From: Antedon mediterranea
Lineage: Eukaryota > Echinodermata > Crinoidea > Comatulida > Antedonidae
Reading direction: 5' to 3'
Length of the DNA: 64,000 nt
Assembly (NCBI RefSeq): GCF_964355755.1
Contig: NC_092670.1
Location: 831,001 to 895,000, forward strand
Position numbers and translations under genes: made by a program. This document shows, one piece after another, positions 12,063 to 25,600 of this stretch. Within the stretch, counting starts at the first letter, position 1, and the number at the start of each line of letters is the position of its first letter. The notes beneath the pieces are model-generated. The model ran no database searches and was not told the origin of the DNA. It saw only the letters and a program-made list of their open reading frames with translations.

Positions 12063-12528
12063 TTAAGATTTGGGAAACATGTTGGTTTGCTATCGGCGTT
12101 GCCTCAAGAGAGCGGCCTTGTTTTGTTTTTATTGTGTAGGCTATTCAGCGTATTGTTTTAGTGTTGATGATGAATAAAAGAGATTAATTTGATGAGTTGA
12201 TGGTATTTTTTTATGAGTTGAAAGATTATCCCAAGTGGCGAAGCCGATTTTATAGCAACAAAATTACAAAACGATCAATAAAACTGTACTAAACTTGTAT
12301 AAAATCACAGTCTACTCCCAGTCCATCAAGTTTTAGGGTTCGTTCAAACCTCGGATCCGATCCAATCGAGCTCGGAAACTATTCCAATCAAAAGAGAATA
12401 CACCAAAACAATAAGTAGTAAAGAAAAATAATTAAAATTATAGCCTCAGTGAAAACTTTACAACATTGTTAATCAAATATAAATGTTACTGTTCACAAAA
12501 AATGATCAACAATAAAGAAACTAGAAAT

Positions 12529-14112
12529 GTAACTCGTCACTTTGACGAGTTAGTTATCCGCACGACAAACGCCATGCGCACGTCATACGTTGGAATTTTG
12601 CAAAAGGAAAAAGATTATAGCATTATGACCTGAACTGAAGAATATCATATGCTGTTAGTGCCGAATTCTGTCAATTTTGTATCATATAGTATATACAGTA
12701 TAAACAGTATAATCTGTATACGTATTACATACAGTGTAGAATAGGTGAAATTACGGGACCCCACGTTTATTCTTATTTTTAACATGGCGGCGGTATCAAA
12801 ATGAAACACTAAGATAGCAATTTTGGAAGGACATTATCTCAGCAACCACATATTAACGTGTAGAAGAAATTTGAGTACGTAAAATATAGATGCGCGCCCT
12901 TTTAAATGTGATGAACTATTACGTAAAATATGAAAATACGACTTTTTTTATTCAACTGGCCATATCATGACGTCAAAACATCAGATTTGAAAAATGTTTA
13001 CATGAATTCGTATCTACAATCCAATAGCTTCCAGAAAACGTTTTAATCATGATTATCACGTTTTATTCTGACGAGCTATGACAGATTGAAATTTACTGTA
13101 AAGATGAAAATAAATGACCCACGTTATTTTCATTTTTAGACATGATGACGTCATAAAAATTAAAATATGTTTAACTCAAGTGAAAGATAGTTGATTGACC
13201 TAGATAATATAAAAATCGGGGTGAAAATGGAAAACAGATAATTGGAGATGCGCTCTATTAAATGTGATGAGCTATGAGGAAAGATACAAAAATCCTATAT
13301 TTTATATTCGCATGGCCCCACGATGACGTCACAATGTCCGGTTAGCCATATTAATGCATGATCCAATATTTAGAACTTATCAACTTCCAGAATATGTAAT
13401 AAAAACAACTTTCACCGTTTAGTTTAGGAACTACGACTGTTTAAAAAAAGGCATAATTTTGAAGAATTTTTGAACTTTTTCATCAAAAACGTGGGCAAAT
13501 TATCAAATTCTACGTGCTCGTATGACATGATTTTAAGTCGAAATTGTTTAAAAATTGGTAAAATTACTAGAAAAGGCTGGAAAAACATAAATCATGAGAA
13601 AAAATATTTTTTTGCGCTACGTGCGCGCGCGCGTAAAAAAATTGCTCGCGCTTGGGAATTTTTTTAAATGCTTAAAATGACATGAAACGCATAGAAAGTT
13701 GATTAGAAATTGATTTTTCGCATTTTCAAATTTTAAATGCGCGTGCGCGCGTAACTTTCTGTGAAACATGCCATTTTTTATCTACATACAGTTAGCGCAA
13801 GATATAAATTAAACTTTTGCTAAGTTTCAATTTAAATTGTTGAATGGTTTTTGATCTATGTTAAAAACGCGAAATTCATAAAAACGCACGTAAGTCACGT
13901 TGCGCAACTCTGACGTCATTCAAAAATAGGAGGTGCACAACTTCACGTGAATGCCCATATGTCGACAAAGTTATGAAATGTTATGTTAACACGTTTTAGA
14001 GATACGCTCTGCACAAAAAGTGAGAGAGAAAGACCGAAGAATAATGTGAAAAAAAAGAACCAGGACAGTTACAAGGAGTTATCCGCTGAATGCGGATAAC
14101 TAATTAGTTACA
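12529..14112. mobile_element. 1.6-kb non-coding element with TTATCCGC hairpin ends
   Basis: The left end is GTAACTCGTCACTTTGACGA followed by GTTAGTTATCCGCA; the first part is a hairpin (ACTCGTC/GACGAGT). The right end, in reverse complement, reads GTAACTAATTAGTTATCCGC and is also a hairpin (TTATCCGC/GCGGATAA). Inside are three or four degenerate internal repeats of roughly 180 bp, each containing a TGACGTCA-like core (near 12968, 13147 and 13325, with a related GACGTCAT near 13912). No coding capacity was seen; the 65-aa frame at 13470 is low-complexity. A partial relative of the left end is at about 54700-54860. Confidence 0.65.
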
Positions 14113-15698
14113 GTAATTTTATTATATAATACTGTATAAACACAATGAACTTTATAAGTGTATAAATTGCGCCCTCTATGTGGAAAATGCACACAATGAC
14201 TTGAATTTACTTGAGATTGGAAAACATGGGAACGAAAAAAAAATCCAATGATGTTTCTCTCTAAATTTATTCGTAATTGCTAAACAAAAAACACAATATA
14301 ATACACAATTTTTTACAGATTATCGACTATAATGTGACAAATTCAAAGAAAGTAAAAGTCAAGCCATTGAGATTTCGTCCGATCTTCATTGTAAACCAAT
14401 TAATTTATTTTTGAATAAATAAACCTCCCTTTGTGACGTCAAGAAAATGAAATTGAATTTATCAAAATCTTTAGGAAGATTCACAATAAACATGGTCACA
14501 TTAGGATTTTGTTTATAATCATATTAGCATGATATTGTCTTTAAATTAGGCCCACTGTCCTTTGTTTGGAGTAGCCTAAGTAAGGTCGTCTGCTCTGAGT
14601 ACGGTGTCTTCAAATATATCATCATGCTGTAGTGTTTTGTATCTATATTTCTGAATTTCAAACATTACATTTATATTTGACTATAATTTTGGTTATTTAG
14701 GCTATTCATATCAATTTATATAGATAACATTTTTTTAATATTTATATTTTGTGTGCAAACATTTATATTTTGTTTTTGTTCTGTGTTTGTTTTGTGTTAT
14801 ATGACAAACTGCATTAACGTACGGTGAGAGTCAATAAAGAATTGAATTGTGTATTTTTGTAAGTCTAAAATGTTTGCGTAGTGGTGGAAAAGATGAGTAA
14901 GTTTGGTGACAAATAAATAATAATCTTGTGCTATCTTTCTGTGCGAATAGCCGATCTTCGTAACACTCCAGCACCGTACGCGTCCTAACCCCCGGGGAAC
15001 TCCATTTTGGGTTTTCTGGTAGCACGTGAGTAAGCTGATAGGCCTACTGCAAGTACTACGTGACCAAATCAAACAGTGCGTTTCTACTTATAATAATTAT
15101 AGTTTGTGCATAATGTAAACAAAACAGGAAATGACACTTATGCGTCGAACTCCCAAGTAAAATTCTGTAACAATACGGAAATGAGGCGTAGAATATAGAT
15201 TGTATTGAACGTGAAAGATGTGTGGTCTATGTATTACAGTGTAGTGTTCTAGGGCCGTGGGCTGCTGTTGGTTTGGTTCGGGCAAACCATTTAGAAGGCC
15301 CATTTTCTCCAAAACTATAGCAACTTCCGTATCCATCTAACGTCGAACCCGACGCTAGATGATTCTGTTGAAGTTAATGCTGGGACTGGATGTGCTCTAT
15401 CCGTCGTTTAAAACGATAAAAATTTATACAACAAACATTTAACAAAAATAAATAAAAGATGCTATCCATTTGCAATTTAATAATATTTTTATAATTGAAA
15501 AGCGCTGCCAAAATAGCGATTAAATGAAATTTACATCCAGATTATACTAGACTACATAAGTAAACAAAATGTAAGATTTTATTATACAAATATCTTTTTC
15601 CACATAACTGTCTATTTCAGAAATAATAGTAATAGGCCCATTTCAGAACACGTGTTACTGTTAAGCAATGCTAATAAGTATATCCATGCGTAATCCAG

Positions 15699-15980
15699 CT
15701 ATCTATCGTTTCCGTTAGTCTCCATCAAAAAAAGATCCAATTTGATCAGATTGTTATCCAGAACATTGATTGCATTGACCTTTGGATTAGTGGGCTTCCT
15801 GTTTCTGGAATCAACTGGTAGAAAAGAACAAAATTGCTCATAACATTTATGTTCTAATTTTAAATGTTGTGGTGCAGATGAATCCGGGTGGCGGTTACCG
15901 TATTTATAATTCCAAGTTGTCTTCAACAAAATATTATAATTATGATGAAATGTAACGATCCTAGCGCCTGTTTTAAACAG
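15699..15980 (-). CDS. Possible orphan or alternative C-terminal exon (unassigned)
   Basis: An open frame of 93 codons plus stop on the minus strand. It is preceded by a plausible acceptor (TTTAAAACAG, ending at 15981) and ends TAG at 15699-15701. I do not recognise it as a known protein. Near its C-terminus it has AINVLDNNLIK, which resembles FINIMDYTYTLNNNLIRK at the C-terminus of CBX gene C (INVLD/INIMD and NNLIK/NNLIR, with a six-residue gap). It could be an alternative 3' exon of gene C, the relic of a fourth CBX copy, or chance. No chromodomain exons of its own were found. Confidence 0.25.
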   Translation of the reverse strand: MFKTGARIVTFHHNYNILLKTTWNYKYGNRHPDSSAPQHLKLEHKCYEQFCSFLPVDSRNRKPTNPKVNAINVLDNNLIKLDLFLMETNGNDR

Positions 15981-16446
15981 ATAGGCATACAATGTTTTCG
16001 TTAGTTCGATTAAGATTAATTAATTTTTCCCTACAAAAGAATTCCTTTGAAAAAAAAATTATAGGATATATATAAAGTTTGTTTGTTGAGTATAAATTTA
16101 AAGTGGGTGATTTTCCCAACAATATTGTAATTTTAACTCCTGAGTAAAATACTGAATGACATTTGCTATTCACAGTTAATTAATCTAACAATCGGTAAAA
16201 ATAACCTTCATCGAGTCGCAGTACGGAAACAATATCATGATTTCGTCAGAAGGTTAGTGTCAATGTTTAGTAGGTAGTTGATAAAAACTGAGTTTCTCCA
16301 TGGTACAAACTGGCAATGAGACAACTGATCCTGCTGCGTCCACGATACGAGAAACACAAAATATTAAATAACAATTGTGTTATGGAGAAGTCATCTTGCT
16401 TGATAAACGTGGAAATTTCAATACAAAAACGAAATATATACACAAT

Positions 16447-16571
16447 GCCTGGGTTTCCCGTAGCATTGCTACCGCGCTCACTCGCTCTACACATTGCGTG
16501 GGCCGCGGCCTGGGTTTCCCGTAGCAGCATTGCTACCGCGCTCACTCGCTCTACACATTGCGTGGGCCGCG
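16447..16571. repeat. Tandem duplication, about 61-64-bp unit, 2 copies
   Basis: Two nearly identical GC-rich units (16447-16507 and 16508-16571), each beginning GCCTGGGTTTCCCGTAGCA and ending TGCGTGGGCCGCG. The second has a 3-bp insertion (GCA). The duplication opens long frames on both strands (16267-16578, 16316-16633), which are not genes. Confidence 0.9.
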
Positions 16572-16660
16572 TCTCCAATGCAATCGGGAAGGCACACCGA
16601 TTCGTCGTCGCGCTGATGAATCGACAGATTTGAAATAAGTACTAATAATTATAGCTTTTC

Positions 16661-19600
16661 TTATGTTTCAGAATGTTTTCGTATTAAGTTATTGTTGAGT
16701 GTATATGTATAATCCATAATATTGATGAATGCTGTAGAATCGTCAGCTGAAATGTTTGTCTGTGGTGCTACCATTGAGTGCGATGAAGTAACAACATGTT
16801 GTCTACTTGCTGCATCATTTGATGTAGGGTCAAATAATCTAGGCTTCTTAATACTAAGGTCTAGAGGTTCGTCTTGTAGTGGAAGAGAAGCCTTTCTTTT
16901 AGGATGAATATCAGCGCTGCGTAACGACTGCGCAGAGCCTACGTTCGAATAATTCCATGAAGTAGGAGGATACGCGGCCAGATCACCATGTGACCGGAAT
17001 TTATTTTTGTGATTGGTTGAATTGTACGATGTTTTTGAATACGTGCTGTATCTGTTTAAACCTTTCCAGAAATTCATATTTACAACGTAAGCTTCCTTTG
17101 GTGATACGGATGGTGGTTTTCCGGATTTTCGCTTGCAGGTCGTCATGCCTGAATACATATTTTTAGGTGTAGGGCTACTACTAACATTTGATAATGTCTT
17201 GGTCGCAAGGCCTACACTTCCATCTTGGCCTAAACGTGATTCTTTTACCCGGGACGCACATTTAACCAAATCCAATGTGCAATATTTTCCAATTTTCTCC
17301 GTAGGGCTACAATTATCATCTGCATTTTTGCATGATTTATGTTCAGTGGTTATGTCCGCTATGACGTCACCTTGTGTGGCATCATTCTCAACATCTTTAT
17401 CGATGTTAGTCTTTGCATCTGTTTGGTGTTTGTGATAAGGAAATACTAATCCCTTTCGTTTCCCCTGAAAAAAAGAGAAAATTAAAACAGTGCGTCAAAG
17501 TTAGTCGAACATTTCAGGCGTTTCCGCAACATTGATGGTCATAATGAGGAGCTAGGAATGACTAATTAAATGTTTTGCTATGAGCTGAGTATAGGGATCA
17601 GCGGGAGCTTACAAATTAATCATAAACATAATCTATATTTCAGAAAAGGTTATGACCTAACGTTGGAATAAAATAAGTAAAAAATGTTAACTTCTTCAGA
17701 TCATAAAATCTAGATTACTACAATCTTGCGGCTACTACATTATAAAAAAGTCTTTTTCACAAGAACAGTTCTTTCTCACAAGAGGCAACAATACCCAGGG
17801 AACAGTGCAGTACCGTACTACCGTACAGGTATGTGACGTGAAGCGTTGGAATTACTTTGCATACCCACCTTCGGTTTCATGATTAGACTTTCTGCTTCTT
17901 TCGTAACTTTCAATCTGTGGAAAAGAATAAAAATAAGTTACAAAATCTATAGTGAGCGATTTCGATATATTAACACAGAGACGTCACGTAAGTTGATGGC
18001 TTAGACTTTCATGATTCGCATGGCCTGCGTGCATTGCATGCCTCGATTTGCTTCTTGCCCTTTGCAGTACTCGGCTCTTGTTCGATAATAATATCCCGGC
18101 AGAAACCGGGTTTAATGTATTAGGCCAACGATATTAAACCATGGAGTACGTGGGCAGCAGTGACTCAAGCTAGGTCAATTATAGGCCCGGATGCACAAAG
18201 AAAATTTGGAAAAATAGCAATGTTATACTATGGTTATATGCCTTTGTTTGCACAATAGTGGCATTTTCATTGAATTTACTGTAACAGGAAATACACAAAA
18301 ATGTAATGTAATCAACGTCGTGCGTCCATCACAATATGTTTTAAACTGAACGAAAGTTAGAACAGCAGATGCGTAACTGTGTTGTTTAATGGATTGGCAA
18401 GCACTAAATCAAAATGAAATAATATGCGATAAGGCTGCGCTTAGTGTGAACACAGGCCACCTACAAAAGAAAAAGTGAACCGTATCGTTGCTTTGCTTTG
18501 AGTATCTGCAAATGTGTCCGTGGTCGGAACATTGGTAGTTAACGGTTTTGTTCCCTCTATCCCGTTTATGTTATTCTTCCTAGCCGTGAGCAGATACGCG
18601 AGTGTGAAAACGGCCTTATAACATATTACAGTCAGTGCATGCAGCCAAACATTTCTTTATCTTTATCCTTTTTATAATATACTTTGCTGTTAATTAGGGA
18701 GGATATAGTATGTCATAAGTTTCTAATTCGCCAACGGTGTCTTTTATCAGTTTATAATATATTCTATTATCATTGATATCAACTCGATATAAACAAATCT
18801 GTGTTCTCAAAATGCATAATAATAATAGTAGGCCTAACTTCTCGTAAGGAAACCTTGTTCGTTGCAAATATACCTTTGTTCATAACGCTCAAACAGTCGA
18901 GCGTCCAAAATATTGCCTTCTGGTTCCCACGTGTTGTGCCTAATGGAAAAACAAAAACAATGTCATTTTTAAATGAGTATATTCAGTCTAGAAAATGTAC
19001 TCGAGGTTTTCTAGTCAGCGGGGCAGTTTCTATGGGATATGCGAGTTATAAAACCTTACCGTGACCCCGCCCCACAAGACATGTGTATAGGTGTGTAAGT
19101 GCCTTTTGTATCAGTGTATGTTAGGCAAGATCGTGGCGAAAGGTTAAACCAGACGAGGCAAAGATGCTTTAAATATACTTATTTATATAAAATATGACTA
19201 TCTGTGCAGTGGAATTGGGGTGGGTGGTGAAAATTGAAAAATTTCAGACGAGGCCAGCGCCTCGTCTGCCTAATGCTGGCTACGGCCCTGTTATGTAATT
19301 TTGAATGTATCTGTGTATATAAAGACACTAAAGTTGTTATGCCAATATTAATACTACTAAACAGCATCTGATAATGCCTACATAGAATCTAATTACTTAC
19401 TCATATTAGTTAGAATTGATTTATTTAAACATGTCTTTTTTTCGACAGCTGATGTTGAGAACAACATTTCATAGTTATCCTTTGAAAACTAGCATACTTT
19501 AGTTTATTAAAGGTCTAGGGGACCTATCTATGTCTGCAAACAACTTTCGTTTGTACCGGAGACGCCTCGACGGACAGTCTGTCTGTCGAGAGGCTTTCCG

Positions 19601-22600
19601 CCTGTTCCTACCTTCTAGTTTGAAATAACGAAACAACAACGAAGGTAGCAAATTACGCAACCTACAAATAAACTGAATTCTATGGCCATCTCAGCCAATA
19701 ATTAATTGCCTCTCAAATTTTAGCTTTGTTAATCTAAATGTTTTGCTACAAGTCCCAATTACGTGTAATTTATTATGTGTAAAACCAATCATCTAATTAA
19801 TATACTAGTTCACTATTGGCTCAATTCCAAACGATGTATTAAAAATCAGTTTATTAAAAGAAAACCACATTAACAGTAGAGACCGCGATTACGCGCGCGT
19901 AAATAATGAAACATTATTATAGGATCCGTTTGCAAATAATAGACGGTACTGTACAATATTATGTAGAAAAACAAAGTTCTTACATATCGATATCTACGTC
20001 ATTAGCACTATATTTTCTCAAGCTTAAATTGTTAAATTATTACATTACGGAAACGAGGTGCAATGGCTTTGGACTTTTGGACAGGTCTGATACTAATTCT
20101 AGGCTCTATACGGTACATTTACACCCTAATGTTGTTGTCATTATTATACATTTATGATGTATAGAATGTGGTATCTAGAACTCAACTACAAATGTCAATG
20201 AAGAATATCGACGATCGATTCCATCAACGTTTACCGCACACACTTAACAATGGCCTATTGTTTAACAGTCATGTTAACATCACCACAGTCACAATATTTA
20301 TTTGCATATTAATATTTCCGTCAAACTAGTAATACATCACTTTTGGTTTATCAACCATACAGTTGTTCCAAATTATGTTTTATTTATTTACATTTTACAC
20401 AAGACTAAAGTTGTGAAGAAAAATTAATAACCAGCAATTAATTTGCTACTGTCGAAACATAGACGACGATCACGCTGACGCGTCCGAAGTCATGACGTAC
20501 CGTAATGACAATAATTTACTTGTATTAATAATGATGATTCGTAGGCTTACGGCTATTAGTATTTGTTAATAATATCTTTTGAAAAAATTTAATTCGTTTT
20601 TATTTGGTCTAATGAAAACACCCATTCACAATAGTTTACAGAGCCTCTCTCGATTAATAAGGTCTAAACAACTCAAGCGATAATCTATCTAAATGAGGCT
20701 TAGCTGGATTAAGTTCTTCCTTCTGGTAAATCAAAAGGGAACTTCGATTAATCGATGATCTTTTCCCCATTTAGACCTAGTTTAAAAAAAATATTTTTAA
20801 TGGAAATTTTCGACAAAATTCCAATTTATTTGCCATGACAAAAATCAAATAGCGAGCAATCAATCTTCCCGTCGCTTACAAAATATTCACTAAAGCCGGT
20901 GTCAGGATCAGAATCATGTGACATCATTATCCCAGTACACTCTCTAATGAACATTAGAAATACATTAATAAGCTTTTCAACTTATACACGTCTTACGCAT
21001 GCGCTTACGCTGCTGGTAATAGACTTTTGCGATATTTCATTCTGCCTCAATTACTGCCGTTCTTCCTCAACAATCAATAAAATAAATTACTTTAAATGCT
21101 ACGTTAATGCATACTTGCAATCATATCTAAGTGAGATAGTCAGTCTTCTCTATCAATTAAGTATCTAAAGGCGACATGATATAGCAGTGATGACCACACG
21201 ATCATTTTGAACAGTGACGTCATCATCGTATTATATTAAATATAGTGATCACGAGAAATAATTTCCTATTATAAAATATTATACAATATGACTTGGCTAA
21301 TTTAATCATTTCTGTAACTAAATGATTAATTTAATCCTAGAAGTCTTATAACCAACGCAGTATCCGTACACGGTACAACGGTGTATTTATCATTCTAAAA
21401 ACAGTGATAATGAACACCATCACATAACATAACATAAAACAATAAGGAAATGATGAGAATAATAAGTTACAGTTTTTTGTATTGCCCTATATCCATACAG
21501 ATTTAAACTTATGTAATACGGTATTAATTAAAGGATGAGTTCCAACTTTGAAAATCAACTTTTTAGGAATGTTTTAATAAATTTACTTATGGGCCTACAA
21601 TAAAAGATCTCCTGACGGTTTTTAGCTTTTGAAATTACATAATTATTGTTGGGAATTTCAGATAATTCTTGCTCTTTTGTGCTTTAACAAAGTTAAAAGT
21701 GCAGCAACCAGGAAGTAGCTACTTCAACTTGTAATTCAGTCATTTTTTCCAGTCATTTTATTAAGGCGTGTAAATTATTTTGTGACCATTTACTGATATT
21801 TGTTCCTAAACTCGAATTGAGTTGCTGAAGCTGAAGTTGGTTTAAAGTATACTTAAGAAATTTAAATTTAATACTGTTTCATTTATAAATGTATTTATTG
21901 AAAATTCAGCAAAAGATAAAACCATGGACTAATGGCAAAACATTGGAAACCTCTTTTTATTGGAACTTACAAGAATTGAGGATTTTATTTCAAAACAGTA
22001 AAAGAAACGGGTATAATCCATCTTAACATTTGTAATACTCACAGCAGACAAGCGGCATCATCTACAACTCTTAAGTATATTCATAAGTCATACAAGCATG
22101 TGACGACTGCGTTTAAAGGAAGGCTCCAGAATGGTGACATTCATTTAGCATATGGTATTTGCCACAACTGTAGGCCTATACGTGTTTCAGTTTTTATTGG
22201 AATCGGATAAGGTGTCACCGGTTATGGTCAAAATCTACACGCGTAATGTGGCGATGATGACCTAAGAGAAATTCTCTTATTATGGTACCATGCGCAATGT
22301 GTTATGACGTCACATGTTCTATTTATTCACGTAACGTTTCTTTAATTTTCTACTTCATTAATAATGGATAATTAATGCTTTAAACTTAGACCTACATTAC
22401 TTGAGTATAATAATTACCTTAACATGCTTAGATATTAGATATGATTGTTAAGTACGGACTTATTTTAAAGGCCTGCGGTACTCTTTTTTAGTTTTTCAGA
22501 AAACAAAAGTTATGTAAACGACCTAGGCTAATTAATAAAGATTCAGAATTCTATACAGGTTTTAAATAATACGCACAGAGAAACCGGATTTTTAAAACTT

Positions 22601-25600
22601 GGTAAAAAAAAACAATCGAAAAGCGTCGAGGGGTTGATTAAAATAATAAATTTGTTATAAGAACAAACACATTTAGTGGATTCGTTTAATCCAGATGTCC
22701 ATAATGACTATTGTCAAACTGATGTGAACTACAGGATGTATGATCCAAGGTTCAAATCATATCGGCGGCGGATATGTTCCGATCTTTGAATTCATCTTTG
22801 TAATGATGAATTGTTGTTGTTGCTTCATGCACTCTTGGACACAACAACGTAGGCGCAATTCTGACCAATCACAATTCTGATGACCCATCGCGTCGTGATT
22901 GGTCAAATTACTTGCGTTGCTTTTACGCACTTGCGTAGCGTTCCAAAGTGGGAACCCTATAGTTAGGTATTTGTTACCATCTTTAATTAGGGTGGCCTAT
23001 CCAGTTCCAGTGAAGGAATTGATAATTGAGGGCCCCCGAAAAAAACATATAAATACAAACACATAAAATATACAGAACAACGGTTAAGTATATAAAATCG
23101 TTCATCGAATAGCATATGATTTACAGATTCATTTTGCAACAGAAGAAATTGCTGTGCACGGCCTAATTCTTACGTTTTAACATTCCATTCATGCTAACGA
23201 ATATTCATCCTGTTTTACTAAACCATTAATTCATCCTCCATGTTACACCGACAGAAATGAGAATTAGCTATACTAAGTTATCGATATTATTATGAATGGC
23301 GTTTCTTTTAACAACAATCCACGACATCCGATAAGGGTAATCTTCATATACACACACTAATTAGACTAATCTTAGCAATTACAACATAGAACAAGATAGA
23401 CTACCGGTATACCGATAAAGTACACAGTCGGTCCGGCCTTAACACACAGTCCGCGATACTAATGTCGTTACCACCCGGAAATGATTCTCTTTGTTTTGAA
23501 AACTCATTTCCCGATTCATTAGATTCTTTATTCGATAGAAACATACAATTGTATATTTATGTGGTTAACTATTATTTACTTAAATAGGCTACTGTTCCCA
23601 ATTGGACGCAACGACGCGTTGCATTGCGCAGTGTCTACTCGCGACGTAGGCACTGCGCAAGTGAGTTGACCAATCACAAGCAAGACAGTGTGGATGAACT
23701 ATCCCGTCATGATTGGTAAAATTGTTAGGGCGTTGCTTCAACGGGAACCAAGCTTCAAATAAGATGATAACGTACATTTACGTGCGTTTTTATTTTTTAA
23801 ACAAAGGGAAATACTGGACATTGTTTTATGCCTATACTTACAAGTCTATATATTCAAAATTTTATCAAGTTTTTTTTAAAAGCCCGAAAACTTCTTCATG
23901 AACAATCATTAAAGTGTTACTTTCATCATCGCGCACATTACAAATCACGAAACTAAAGTGCTTTAGACTTTAACGGAGTTATTGAGCATATTAACCGGAT
24001 AATAATAATAATATATTACATGTGCAATTTCTGCTTTGTTCTATTAACCGTAAAGCTTTTAATACACACGGATGGTTCTTGGAATCTACTTTCAAAGTAC
24101 TACTAGTGGCCTACTACTACTAATAATAATAATAAATAATATATTCATACAGGATAAAACAATCGGATAACAGTGTATCTGTTTTACATTGTTACATTTT
24201 ACATTACATTGTTTTACATTGTCTTAATCAAAATATACAAAAGAGTATTTTTTGCTGACATTTTTCGTCAGCAAGGCGATGGTTGTAAACCGGTCATTGC
24301 CTGGTTTGGGCTTGGCTGCTAAGTCGGAAGCGACAGACGGATCAGTTTCACAATAGCAAACCACACCCAAAATAATAATTTGGGGCGATCATAATAATGA
24401 AAAAATACGGGCACCATGAGAGAAACCATAAACTATACAAAATATTGGGGGCCATTTATTCCTTTAACATTTTAGTTTACAGTATAAATATTATAATTTA
24501 TCGAATAATTATATTTTCTTTCTAATTTTTGGCAAATTTTATGTATTTCTATACAGAATTTGAACAACTTATATACGTTTCACTATTGATTTCGTATTTC
24601 GTTAGATACTCACCAATTCGCACTTCCCTTTATCCTGGTGAGAACACAGAGTATAACGTGTCCTTATTGTTAACCTATAATCGTATTATGGCATTTGACT
24701 GCCGTTAGGGAGTAAATGTCACTCTTTACTTGGAAATCTAAATTACCAAACCAGAATAGTTACAAGATCCTGTCATCTTGATCATGTTTGACAATTATAT
24801 TCAAAACTTAGTATAAACATGTAACAAATACGTTTTCTATTAAATGTTGTTACATAATTCAGGTGGGTGTCCCAGGTGCGTACATAACCTGTGCGTAAAG
24901 CATTCCATGTCCCTTGGATTTTAACGAACTTGTCGATTGAAGGAACAAAATAATGATCAAAAGAACGCAAAATTAATTATTTGAATAATGATGTATGAAA
25001 CGAAACTGTTAGGCTTAAAGTATGAAACACATCGTAATGCTCGGCCGCGATAATGTTTAAAAAATGCGTAGGTCAATTGAAAAATGGTAGCCTGCAATCA
25101 CCTTCTGTCAGTGCCCCTCCTCATCGATTCAGATTTTACGTTTAGCATTCCGTTCTTTCAACTAAAAGGGGCAATAGTGGTTGGGATGACTATAAACTTT
25201 ATTAAACGTTAGAATATGTAAAACAGATTCTTTTTTACCTGATTGTGAAATCCGGGAAAACCACGATTTTAAAACTCATAACTTCATTTCATTATTGCAA
25301 TTTGTTGTTCAATATAAAGTGTATAAGAAATGAAATGTAAACATGCCTATGAAAATCTCCAATAAATTTTCAAACCACATAGGCCTAATGTTGTTTGTTG
25401 TGGGGGGGGGGGGGGGGGGGCGATATTTATTATAACTATTATTAACAAACAAAGTCTATATGCACACGAATATAATAGTGAGATGGTTTGTATACCGACC
25501 TTAAAGACCAACCTCTCCATTTCACAAGATATTCCACCTTTCCCTAGAAAAACAAGATTAACGTGCACGTTATCTGATAGACCTAGATAAGTTGAAGGAG

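Larger units (their letters stand above)
10864..16660. other. B-C intergenic region, mostly repeats
   Basis: Upstream of CBX gene B and downstream of CBX gene C. It contains a TTAA-flanked MITE (11437-12062), a 1.6-kb element with TTATCCGC ends (12529-14112), an unassigned open frame at 15097-15336 (minus), a possible exon at 15699-15980 (minus) and a tandem duplication (16447-16571). The promoter of gene B should lie just above 10863, but no TATA box is evident. Confidence 0.5.
18940..25499. other. Large intron 2 of CBX gene C
   Basis: 6.6 kb of AT-rich sequence without recognisable exons on either strand. It holds a short hairpin at 19565-19593, two family-1 MITEs (22835-22965 and 23590-23755) and simple AT-rich and (TTTTACATTG)-like sequence near 24170-24230. 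Open frames such as 19906-20157 and 20899-21168 have no protein features. Confidence 0.55.

Noticed and set aside
15097-15336. Minus-strand open frame beginning MDTEVAIVLEKMGLL
   Set aside because: The first 30 residues look protein-like, but there is no recognisable domain, and no companion exons or donor could be supported.
16267-16633. Overlapping open frames of about 100 codons on both strands
   Set aside because: They are created by the 61-64-bp GC-rich tandem duplication.
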